DNA from: Candidatus Scatomorpha stercorigallinarum
GTDB lineage: Bacteria; Bacillota_A; Clostridia; Oscillospirales; Oscillospiraceae
Assembly: GCA_018713375.1 (NCBI GenBank)
Contig: DVOV01000035.1
Span: 1 to 13,612 of the forward strand
Reading direction: 5' to 3'
DNA: 13,612 nucleotides
Shown: piece after piece, positions 5,964 through 11,970 of the stretch
How positions within the stretch are numbered: position 1 is the stretch's first letter
How the letters are laid out: every line of letters starts with the position of its first letter
Notes under the pieces: generated by a model
The model's database searches: none
What the model was told of the DNA's origin: nothing
The model's input: only the letters and a program-made list of their open reading frames with translations
Program-made: the position numbers and the translations under genes

Positions 5964-8315
5964 TTACTGAACGGCCAGGGTCTCGATCTCGGCGTACCAG
6001 CCCCAGTAAGGAGTCATGTCCTTCGGCAGGGAGTCGGTGACCACGCGCTCGGTGGAGCTGACGTAGGCGTCCTTCCTCTGGTACAGCGGGAGCTCAACGC
6101 CCCAGTCCATGATGATCTCCATGGCGGACTTGTAGGTCGCCTTGCGGAAATCGGTGTCGGAGCTGCCGCGGCCGGCCATGATCAGCTCGTCCAGCTCCTC
6201 GTCCATGATCTGGTAGGTGTTGGAGTTGGTGCCCAGGCCGTTGGCGTTGCTGCTGTGGTAGATCTGGTACATGTCGGGGTCAGCGGTGGCCTGCCAGGCG
6301 GCGCACCAGATCTCGACCTCGTTGGAGTTCAGGGCGTTCTGCCAGGTATCGGTGCCGACGTCGTTCACCTGCAGGGTGATGCCGACGGTGGCAAGGGCCT
6401 CGGAAGCGGCCACGGCGACGCCGTAAGCCGGGTGGTCCTGCTCGCCCTGGCCGGGGACCATGAACTCATAGGTCATGGAAGCGCCCTCGGGGGCGGCGGT
6501 GAAGGTGCCGGTGGCCTCGTCCCAGGTGTAGCCGGCGGCCTTGATGTACTCGATGGCGGCGGCCAGGGCGGCGTCGAAGCGCTCCTGCTCGGTCATGCCG
6601 TCGGTGTAGATGGGCTCGCCGTTCACGCCGACGGAGTAGGCGTTCTGATAGCCCTCGTCGGTCGGGCGCGGGGCGGCCCAGCTGGTGTTGGAGATGGGGT
6701 ACTGGATAACGCTGGCCTGCTCGCCGTAGTAGGAGTTGATAACGGTGTCACGATAGACGCTCATGACGGTCATCAGGCCCTTGCGGAGGTTGCGGCTCTC
6801 CACGCTGCCGCGGTCGCTGCCGACCTTGACCTTCTCGGCGTTGATGCCGATGTAGCCGTAGCCGCGGTAGTCAACCAGGTTGGTGGTCAGCACGTCGCCG
6901 GTGAGCTCGCCGTTGGAGTTGGCGCTCTCGATGGCGGTGACGGTGTCGTCGCTGATGCTGGGAGCGGCGATGTCGAAGGTGCCGGTGACGATGCCGGGCA
7001 CGTAGTCGCTGTCAACGCTCTCCTGCATGAGCAGGTTCTGGGTAACGGGCTTGCCCAGGTAGTAGTTCTCGTTGGCGGTCAGGGTGACGACGCCGTTGGC
7101 ATAGCTGTCAAAGACGTAGGGGCCGCAGCCGAGGGGCTGGGTGGTCTTCTCGCGGACTATGGAGAGGTCGCCCTTGGTGAAGCCGAAGGAGTTGTTCTCG
7201 TAGTCGTAGAGGCTCTCATCGCCGTAGTAGTGCAGCGGGGTGATGTAGAGGCTCATGTTGTAGATGGCCGTGGCGTCGAAAGAAGACATCTTGACGGTCA
7301 TGCTGTAGTCGCCGGTGCGGACGACGCCGCTGATGTTGGGGGCGGAGTCACCGGTGGCGACGCCGGCGCGGTACTCGTTGGGCAGCAGGTCGGAGAAGGG
7401 GACGTCGGCGACCTCGGTGCTGGTGGCGGTCATGATGTCGCCCTCGTATTTCGCAACTATGGCGTCCCAGTAGTCCTGGACGGTGGCGCCCTCGAACCAG
7501 TCGTCGGAGTAGCCCCACTCGACCATGCCGAACTGGACCTGCTTTGCCTCGTCGTTGATTATCTCGTCAGCGCTGGCGGCGCCGATGTCGCTGTAGTAGT
7601 CGGCGGCGTAGTCGGCCACCACGTAGTCGACTATGCTCTGCGCGAAGGCCGGGCCGGCGTCGTTGTCAACGCTCTCCCAGAACGCGGTCTGAGTGGCCTC
7701 GTCCCAGTAGGTGAAGTCGGCGTTCTCACGGCCGGCGGCGAGCAGCAGCTGATAGAGCGGGGTCATGCCGCCGCGGTACTCCTCCAGGCCCACGATGGGC
7801 ATGGCGTACAGGGTGGAAGCGCCGTCATAGGTGGGGTCGAGCATGACGTACAGGCCGAAGATGACGTCGTCGATGTCGGCGGGGGTGCCGTCGGAGAAGA
7901 CGATGTCGTCGCGCATGGTCAGGTTGTAGTCGACGGTGCCGTCCTCGTTCTCAACGACCTCGACGTCGCCCATGCCGTAGTAGGTGTACTCGGTGCCGTT
8001 GTACTCGATGGTCTCGCCCTCGATGCCGTTGCGGACGACGTTGCCCTCACGGTCGGCGGCCAGCAGGGCGCCCTGGGTGAGGTACACCACGTCCTGGTCA
8101 TAAGCAGTCGTCGCAAAGAACGGGCTGAACTTCTGGCCGAACGTGCTGGTGGCGAAAACCAGCGTGTCGTTGACCTCGGCGGGGGTCTCCTCAGCCGGGG
8201 CCTCGCTCTCGGCCGGGGCTTCGCTCTCGGCGGCGGGCTCTTCGCCGCAGGCGGCGAGGGCGAACACCATGGCAAGAGCGAGCATCAGCGCGAGAAGCTT
8301 CTTGATGTTCTTCAT
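5964..8315 (-). CDS. oppA: Peptide-binding lipoprotein OppA (SBP family 5), oversized
   Basis: The product is 783 residues against roughly 540 in classical OppA. Residues 1-23 are a lipoprotein signal: two lysines, a hydrophobic core, then lipobox LAAC with the lipidated Cys23. Residues 24-48 are a disordered Ala/Glu/Ser/Pro linker with repeats of AESEAP. The binding fold then follows, with the family segment FSDGTPADIDDVIFGLYVML (140-159), a long extra stretch (about 165-330) where family members usually have a short loop, then TGDYSMTVKMSSFDATAIYN (334-353). The late family region is DVGTDTWQNALNS, and the protein ends in a Trp/Tyr-rich segment. It captures peptides at the outer face for OppB-OppC. 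The ATG at 8315 gives the canonical signal peptide, with AAGGAGG 12 bases upstream. The alternative ATG at 8327 abuts the AGGAGG and is less likely. Confidence 0.93.
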   Translation of the reverse strand: MKNIKKLLALMLALAMVFALAACGEEPAAESEAPAESEAPAEETPAEVNDTLVFATSTFGQKFSPFFATTAYDQDVVYLTQGALLAADREGNVVRNGIEGETIEYNGTEYTYYGMGDVEVVENEDGTVDYNLTMRDDIVFSDGTPADIDDVIFGLYVMLDPTYDGASTLYAMPIVGLEEYRGGMTPLYQLLLAAGRENADFTYWDEATQTAFWESVDNDAGPAFAQSIVDYVVADYAADYYSDIGAASADEIINDEAKQVQFGMVEWGYSDDWFEGATVQDYWDAIVAKYEGDIMTATSTEVADVPFSDLLPNEYRAGVATGDSAPNISGVVRTGDYSMTVKMSSFDATAIYNMSLYITPLHYYGDESLYDYENNSFGFTKGDLSIVREKTTQPLGCGPYVFDSYANGVVTLTANENYYLGKPVTQNLLMQESVDSDYVPGIVTGTFDIAAPSISDDTVTAIESANSNGELTGDVLTTNLVDYRGYGYIGINAEKVKVGSDRGSVESRNLRKGLMTVMSVYRDTVINSYYGEQASVIQYPISNTSWAAPRPTDEGYQNAYSVGVNGEPIYTDGMTEQERFDAALAAAIEYIKAAGYTWDEATGTFTAAPEGASMTYEFMVPGQGEQDHPAYGVAVAASEALATVGITLQVNDVGTDTWQNALNSNEVEIWCAAWQATADPDMYQIYHSSNANGLGTNSNTYQIMDEELDELIMAGRGSSDTDFRKATYKSAMEIIMDWGVELPLYQRKDAYVSSTERVVTDSLPKDMTPYWGWYAEIETLAVQ

Positions 8316-8346
8316 GTTTCCATTCATCCTCCTTGATGGATTTATA

Positions 8347-8378
8347 TTTATAAGGCGTTTGCACGCCATATAAATCAA
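8347..8378 (-). promoter_or_regulatory. Possible oppA promoter with embedded inverted repeat
   Basis: The 70-base gap before oppA is AT-rich, unlike its surroundings. On the minus strand TATAAA (8352-8347) could be a -10, with TTGATT (8378-8373, 20-base spacer) or TTTATA (8374-8369, 16-base spacer) as an imperfect -35. Between them is an inverted repeat, TATA-x-GGCGT / ACGCC-x-TATA (8349-8372), around TTGC. It could be an operator, or a weak terminator of the upstream membrane-protein gene. The operon could instead be read through from the XRE gene. Confidence 0.35.
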
Positions 8379-8385
8379 CGCTGTG

Positions 8386-8913
8386 TTACTGCTTTTCCGT
8401 GTAAAAGTCGCGCCTTATGGCGAAGCAGGCGGCCGCGCAGGCCGTCATCACCGCCGATACGGCGAGGAACGGAACGTCCCAGCCCTTCGCCCCCGCCAGG
8501 GAGCTGATGAGGCAGCCGAGAAAGCCCGCGCCCGGCAGCAGCATGGCCCAGAGGGCGGCGGCGGGCGCCGCGTGGCCGATCTTGTCCGCCACGTCGTGCT
8601 TCAGCGGCTCGGCGGAGCGCCGCGCCAGCAGCGCCGCGCGCGTGAGGAAAAAAAGCGGCAGCGCCGTGAAGGCGAAGGGCAGCGCCACGTATACCGTGCG
8701 CATGGCCGTGCCGTCCACGCAGACGAGGGCCAGGTAGCCGGCCCAGCAGAGGGCGCAGAGGGCGAGCGCCCGGTTGGCGGCGGCCTTAGCACGCGCCGCG
8801 CCGGCGGCAAAGCAGTAATCCCCGCCGATATACTCGCTCTCGCTGGTCACGCGGCCGTTTTCCGCTATGTACTCGTTGAGGCGGTAGTCCTTTACGTATC
8901 TGTGCCGCGACAT
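8386..8913 (-). CDS. Uncharacterised four-helix membrane protein paired with an XRE regulator
   Basis: The product is 175 residues. The N-terminal 40 residues are soluble and polar (YVKDYRLNEYIAENG, then SESEYIGGDYCF). Four hydrophobic segments follow at about 47-66, 72-92, 115-139 and 147-166, and a short charged C terminus ends in RRDFYTEKQ, giving a cytoplasmic N and C terminus if the four helices span simply. I see no catalytic motif and do not recognise a named family. I recall similar proteins next to small XRE regulators in Clostridia, but this is from memory. Its ATG is one base past the XRE stop (TGACATG), so the two are co-translated. It may act as a membrane partner or sensor for that regulator. 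The gene ends 70 bases before oppA, so it might also be the first structural gene read into the opp operon. Confidence 0.8.
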   Translation of the reverse strand: MSRHRYVKDYRLNEYIAENGRVTSESEYIGGDYCFAAGAARAKAAANRALALCALCWAGYLALVCVDGTAMRTVYVALPFAFTALPLFFLTRAALLARRSAEPLKHDVADKIGHAAPAAALWAMLLPGAGFLGCLISSLAGAKGWDVPFLAVSAVMTACAAACFAIRRDFYTEKQ

Positions 8914-8914
8914 G

Positions 8915-9148
8915 TCATTCCTCGAAGAGCTTGGAGGCGGGTATGTCCAGCCGCTCGGCGATGAGGAACAGCGTCTCCAGCGAGACGCCCTTCACGCGCG
9001 AGGAGTTGTTGGCCTCCACCTGGCTGACGAAGCTGACGCTGCGGCCGATGGCCTCCGCCAGCTGCTCCTGCGTGAGCCCGCGCAGTTTGCGGTAGTAGGC
9101 TATCTTCAGCCCCAGCACTCTGAACTTTTCCCGGTACTCGTCTCTCAT
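8915..9148 (-). CDS. Small XRE-family helix-turn-helix regulator
   Basis: The product is 77 residues, almost wholly one Cro/C1-type DNA-binding domain. Residues 9-27 carry the leading helix (RVLGLKIAYYRKLRGLTQEQ). The helix-turn-helix follows, with the recognition helix near SVSFVSQVE, then a hydrophobic tail ending in LDIPASKLFEE. No ligand or protease domain is present, so sensing must come from a partner, most simply the membrane protein encoded directly downstream. I take the ATG at 9148 because it gives the standard XRE start, and AGAGG lies six bases before it. The in-frame extension to 9220 is arginine-rich, runs through the palindrome at 9209-9230 and is probably not translated. The palindrome and direct repeats upstream suggest self-regulation. 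Confidence 0.88.
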   Translation of the reverse strand: MRDEYREKFRVLGLKIAYYRKLRGLTQEQLAEAIGRSVSFVSQVEANNSSRVKGVSLETLFLIAERLDIPASKLFEE

Positions 9149-9208
9149 CCTCAACCTCTGCCGGCGGCGTCCAAAGGGTCCTCGCGCCCGGCGTATGCGG
9201 GGCGCGGC

Positions 9209-9257
9209 GTAAAGGGCCATGGCCCTTTACAGAAACGTAGTGTTAATTTTATAGAAA
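9209..9257 (-). promoter_or_regulatory. Operator-like palindrome and direct repeats upstream of the XRE gene
   Basis: A perfect 22-base palindrome spans 9209-9230, with half-site GTAAAGGGCCA. Its right arm overlaps the first of two near-identical direct repeats, TTTACAGAAA (9226-9235) and TTTATAGAAA (9248-9257), which start 22 bases apart, two helical turns. TTGACA lies just beyond on the minus strand (9265-9260), though with no good -10 at the usual spacing. The layout fits binding sites for a dimeric repressor, most simply the XRE protein itself. The palindrome would also form an RNA hairpin if transcribed. Confidence 0.5.
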
Positions 9258-9278
9258 CCTGTCAAGAATTGCGATAGG

Positions 9279-9356
9279 CCCACAGCGCCATTACTTTCAC
9301 TGTGGGTGAAGCTTTGCATTATATAAGTGAAATCGTGGGCATTTCGCCGCACGATT
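9279..9356 (-). promoter_or_regulatory. Candidate -10 box and two hairpins in the XRE upstream interval
   Basis: On the minus strand TATAAT (9323-9318) matches the -10 consensus, but the -35 region 16-18 bases upstream is poor (GAAATG or CGAAAT). Two inverted repeats flank it. One is CCCACAG/CTGTGGG (9279-9285 and 9300-9306). The other pairs AATCGTGGGC with its complement, with a one-base bulge (9331-9340 and 9346-9356). If this promoter is used, the XRE mRNA has a leader of about 160 bases containing the first hairpin and the 22-base palindrome. Confidence 0.35.
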
Positions 9357-9379
9357 GGATAATTATTCAGAGGCGACAG

Positions 9380-9411
9380 AAAAAGAAAAAAGCGGGCCGG
9401 AGCCCGCTTTT
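9380..9411 (-). terminator. Intrinsic terminator of the MsmK-type ATPase gene
   Basis: A seven-pair stem (AGCGGGC 9391-9397 and GCCCGCT 9402-9408) with a four-base loop is followed in the minus direction by a run of T broken by one C. On the plus side a T run also follows, so the element could work in both directions. It lies about 29 bases past the ATPase stop and closes that transcription unit. Confidence 0.88.
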
Positions 9412-9436
9412 TTCAGCATGTTACACAAATGTTACA

Positions 9437-10636
9437 TCAGGTGAGGGCCACGCCGGTGTCCTTGTCGAAAACGTGCATGACGCTCTCGCCGAAGGCCAGC
9501 TTGATGGTCTCGCCATAGGTGAAGCCCTGGCGGTGCTTCTCGGGCAGGTCCACGGTGGAGACGACGGTGACGACGTCCTTGCCGTGCACGTTGGAGTGCA
9601 GGTGGATGGAGGAGCCCATCATCTCGGAGACGTCGACGGTGCCGGTGACGTGCTGCACGGCGTCGTCGCCGCAGAGGGTCATGTGCTCGGGGCGGATGCC
9701 GAGGGTGACAACGCCCGGCTTGGCCTTGTTCTCGCGCAGCTTGGCCTGCTTGGCCTCGTCCAGCTCGAAATGCGTGCCGTAGAGGTTGACGCAGTACTTG
9801 CCATCCTGCAGCACCAGCTCGGCGTCGTCGAAGAAGTTCATCTGCGGCGTGCCGATGAAGCCGGCGACGAAGATGTTGGCCGGGTGGTTGAACACTTCCT
9901 GCGGGGTGCCGATCTGCTGGATGAAGCCGTCGCGCATGATGACGATGCGGTCGCCCAGGGTCATGGCCTCGGTCTGGTCGTGGGTGACGTAGACGAAGGT
10001 GGTGTTGATCCTCTGGCGCAGCTTGATGATCTCCGCGCGCATCTGGTTACGCAGCTTGGCGTCCAGGTTGGAGAGCGGCTCGTCCATGAGGAAGACCTTC
10101 GGCTCGCGGACGATGGCGCGGCCGATGGCGACACGCTGCCTCTGGCCGCCGGAAAGGGCCTTCGGCTTGCGGTCGAGGTACTGGGTGATGTCGAGGATCT
10201 CGGCGGCCTCGCGCACCTTCTGGTCTATGGTGGCCTTATCGACCTTCTTCAGCTTGAGGGAAAAGGCCATGTTGTCGTAAACGGTCATGTGAGGATACAG
10301 CGCGTAGTTCTGGAAGACCATGGCGATGTCCCTGTCCTTGGGGGGCACATCGTTGACCACGCGGCCGTCGATGATGACCTCGCCCTCGGAGATCTCCTCC
10401 AGGCCGGCGATCATACGCAGGGTGGTGGACTTGCCGCAGCCGGAGGGGCCGACGAGGACGATGAATTCCTTGTCCGCGATCGACAGGTTGAACTGCTGCA
10501 CGGCCACGACGCCGCGCTCGGTGATCTGAAGGTTGTGCTTCTTCTCGGGCTCTTCGCCCTTTTTCTTTTTCTTCTTCCCCTCGCCGGGAGCGTTGGGGTA
10601 GATCTTCATTACGTCTTTCAGGATTACTTCGGCCAT
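9437..10636 (-). CDS. MsmK/UgpC-type sugar ABC importer ATPase without partner genes
   Basis: The product is 399 residues, a cytoplasmic ATPase of the carbohydrate-uptake (CUT1) class. Visible motifs are Walker A GPSGCGKST (63-71), Q-loop Gln109, signature LSGGQRQ (161-167), Walker B VFLMDEP (181-187) and H-loop His219. The beta-rich MalK-type regulatory domain spans about 240-399. Unusually, residues about 14-42 interrupt the first strand of the ATPase domain with a lysine-rich insert containing six consecutive lysines. I take the ATG at 10636 because MAEVILKDVMKIY is the normal family start and the upstream codons are shadow. GAGG lies close before it. No permease or sugar-binding gene adjoins, and the gene has its own promoter and terminator, so it probably serves several sugar importers, as MsmK and MsiK do elsewhere. 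Which sugars is unknown. Confidence 0.92.
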   Translation of the reverse strand: MAEVILKDVMKIYPNAPGEGKKKKKKGEEPEKKHNLQITERGVVAVQQFNLSIADKEFIVLVGPSGCGKSTTLRMIAGLEEISEGEVIIDGRVVNDVPPKDRDIAMVFQNYALYPHMTVYDNMAFSLKLKKVDKATIDQKVREAAEILDITQYLDRKPKALSGGQRQRVAIGRAIVREPKVFLMDEPLSNLDAKLRNQMRAEIIKLRQRINTTFVYVTHDQTEAMTLGDRIVIMRDGFIQQIGTPQEVFNHPANIFVAGFIGTPQMNFFDDAELVLQDGKYCVNLYGTHFELDEAKQAKLRENKAKPGVVTLGIRPEHMTLCGDDAVQHVTGTVDVSEMMGSSIHLHSNVHGKDVVTVVSTVDLPEKHRQGFTYGETIKLAFGESVMHVFDKDTGVALT

Positions 10637-10816
10637 TTCCTCGGCTTTGACGCGCCTGCCTCCGCAATGACGCGCCTCGCCCCCGCCCGCAAAGGGCACC
10701 GGGCATTACGCCAGGTCTCCACACTGGCGCACCGCAAGCCCGCGGTAAATATCCTCCTTCTTTTCTGTACGCGGCGGCATGAAAATGGAGTGCCGGCGCG
10801 CCATGGTTTCCAACAT

Positions 10817-10845
10817 ATTGTATATTAATTTCCCATCCCTGTAAA
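10817..10845 (-). promoter_or_regulatory. Sigma-A promoter of the MsmK-type ATPase gene
   Basis: On the minus strand TTTACA (10845-10840) and TACAAT (10822-10817) are separated by exactly 17 bases of AT-rich spacer. Each differs from consensus at one position. RNA would start near 10810 and give a leader of about 175 bases before the ATG at 10636. Confidence 0.75.
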
Positions 10846-10868
10846 CCCGCAATCCTTCACAAATACCC

Positions 10869-10882
10869 TTTCCGCGTTTACA
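10869..10882 (-). promoter_or_regulatory. CRE-like site upstream of the ATPase promoter
   Basis: On the minus strand TGTAAACGCGGAAA resembles the CcpA catabolite-response element TGWAANCGNTNWCA, with two mismatches. It lies about 24 bases upstream of the -35 box. Carbon-source control would suit a shared sugar-importer ATPase, but one degenerate match is weak evidence. Confidence 0.25.
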
Positions 10883-10947
10883 GCACATTCCACAAAGCCG
10901 TTTGCGGCCGGATTTCCATTACATACTGCCGGCGCACGGAAACATAT

Positions 10948-10973
10948 GGTCCCCGGGGCGTGCCCCGGGGACC
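10948..10973 (-). terminator. Perfect GC-rich hairpin after the GntR gene
   Basis: Twelve perfect pairs (GGTCCCCGGGGC, 10948-10959, and its complement, 10962-10973) enclose a two-base loop, 15 bases past the GntR stop. Only a weak T-containing stretch (ATATGTTTCC) follows, so termination is likely but less certain than at 9380-9411. Confidence 0.6.
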
Positions 10974-10988
10974 TGGCGCATATCAAGT

Positions 10989-11798
10989 TCACTGCCCGCC
11001 GCCGGAGCCGGCCTGGCGGTCCACGCTGCGGGCGAAGGACACGCCGTCCTTGTGCAGGTAGATGTCCAGCTTCACGCGGTCGGCGCGGATGAGGCTCTGC
11101 GTGAACTCATATACCACGCCGGCCTCCGTGCGCGTGCGGCGCTGGACGGAAAAGGCGCAGCTGCCCGGGCGGCAGCCGAGGAGCTCGGCCTCCCGCCGGC
11201 CGAGGATGACGGCCTCGTAGCTGTCCACGGCGCTGTAGGGCACGATGCCCTCCTCATAGAGCAGGCTGTAGAAGCTGTGCGTCTCCAGCAGCTCGCGCGT
11301 CAGCTTGGGGTAGATATAGGTGGGGTAGAACGAGGTCTCCAGTATCAGCGGCTGGCCGTTGACGTTGCGGATGCGGGTGAAGCGGTAGATGGGCGTGTTG
11401 TGAGTCCCCAGCTCGAGCATGGAGACGATGTCCGGCGAAGGGCTGATGACCTCGAACTCCAGGATGGTGGAGCTGGGGTTCATGCCCATGGCGTTGATCT
11501 CGCTGGTGAAGGAATAGACGTTCTCCGTGCGGCGGCGCATCTTGGGCTCGGCCACGAAGGTGCCGCGCCCCTGCTTGCGCACCACCAGGCCCTCGCTCTC
11601 CAGCTCGCCGATGGCTTGGCGCACCGTGCTGCGGGAAACGTCGAACGTGCGGCAGAGCTCCGCCTCGCTGGGGAGCAGCGCGCCCGTGCCCAGCGTGCCG
11701 GCGGAAATATTCCTCTTTATAATGCTCACGAGCTGGGAATACAGCGGGATATCGCTGTCCATCGAGAGCTTGCTCATCAGAACGGGGTTGGTATCCAT
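10989..11798 (-). CDS. GntR-family (HutC subfamily) transcriptional regulator
   Basis: The product is 269 residues. The N-terminal winged helix-turn-helix spans about 17-85: IPLYSQL, then LLPSEAEL (41-48), recognition helix VSRSTVRQAI (54-63) and wing GRGTFV (77-82). A UTRA ligand-binding domain follows (about 93-248, with RFTRIRNVNGQP at 139-150 and the ending KLDIYLHKDG), and then a short Gly-rich tail. Such regulators are released from DNA by small metabolites, often sugar phosphates or amino-acid-related compounds; the ligand cannot be read here. The ATG at 11798 has AAGGAGGA a few bases upstream. The gene has its own promoter. It sits between the aldehyde dehydrogenase and the MsmK-type ATPase on the same strand, so either may be a target, and self-control is likely. 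Confidence 0.93.
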   Translation of the reverse strand: MDTNPVLMSKLSMDSDIPLYSQLVSIIKRNISAGTLGTGALLPSEAELCRTFDVSRSTVRQAIGELESEGLVVRKQGRGTFVAEPKMRRRTENVYSFTSEINAMGMNPSSTILEFEVISPSPDIVSMLELGTHNTPIYRFTRIRNVNGQPLILETSFYPTYIYPKLTRELLETHSFYSLLYEEGIVPYSAVDSYEAVILGRREAELLGCRPGSCAFSVQRRTRTEAGVVYEFTQSLIRADRVKLDIYLHKDGVSFARSVDRQAGSGGGQ

Positions 11799-11843
11799 GT
11801 CTCCTCCTTGGGTCCGGGACGCGCGAAGAGCCGCTCGAGGCAG

Positions 11844-11902
11844 CTTGTAATAACGTCTGGTATGTCTCTCTCATTATACCCGACCGATGCCTCTTTTACA
11901 AG
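11844..11902 (-). promoter_or_regulatory. GntR gene promoter with flanking inverted heptamers
   Basis: On the minus strand TTGTAA (11901-11896) and an exact TATAAT (11878-11873) are 17 bases apart, and RNA would start near 11866. An inverted pair of heptamers brackets the promoter: TTACAAG (11896-11902, covering the -35 box) and CTTGTAA (11844-11850). A looser dyad, ATACCAG/ACGTTAT in minus orientation, lies just upstream of the latter. These are candidate binding sites for the GntR protein itself. Confidence 0.7.
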
Positions 11903-11970
11903 CCCTTTCCCTATGGGGAACCTGCGCGCTTTTGCCGCCGGCGGAGGATATTTTTTCACAAAATTTACAA

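Larger units (their letters stand above)
10637..10988. other. 352-base non-coding interval between the GntR and ATPase genes
   Basis: I see no credible gene here; the reading frames through it lack ribosome binding sites and family resemblance. It holds the hairpin behind the GntR gene (10948-10973), a good ATPase promoter (10817-10845) and a CRE-like site (10869-10882). In the promised leader of about 175 bases there are small inverted repeats, such as CGCCAG/CTGGCG (10709-10714 and 10724-10729) and GCCCG/CGGGC near 10685-10704. The leader could carry RNA-level control, but I recognise no riboswitch class. Confidence 0.6.

Noticed and set aside
5937..8336. Open frame of 799 codons on the plus strand
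   Set aside because: It mirrors oppA on the opposite strand, has a low-complexity Val/Gly/Asp-rich product, and has no convincing ribosome binding site or motif.
9149..9220. N-terminal extension of the XRE protein by 24 residues
   Set aside because: The added part is Arg-rich, runs through the operator-like palindrome and precedes the normal start of the DNA-binding domain. The ATG at 9148 has a better ribosome binding site.
9149..9436. Riboswitch or small RNA in the XRE upstream interval
   Set aside because: Several short hairpins exist, but I could not match them to a known riboswitch core, and a promoter-plus-operator reading explains them more simply.
9302..10828. Open frame of 508 codons on the plus strand
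   Set aside because: It is antisense to the MsmK-type ATPase and runs through that gene's terminator and promoter. There is no family resemblance.
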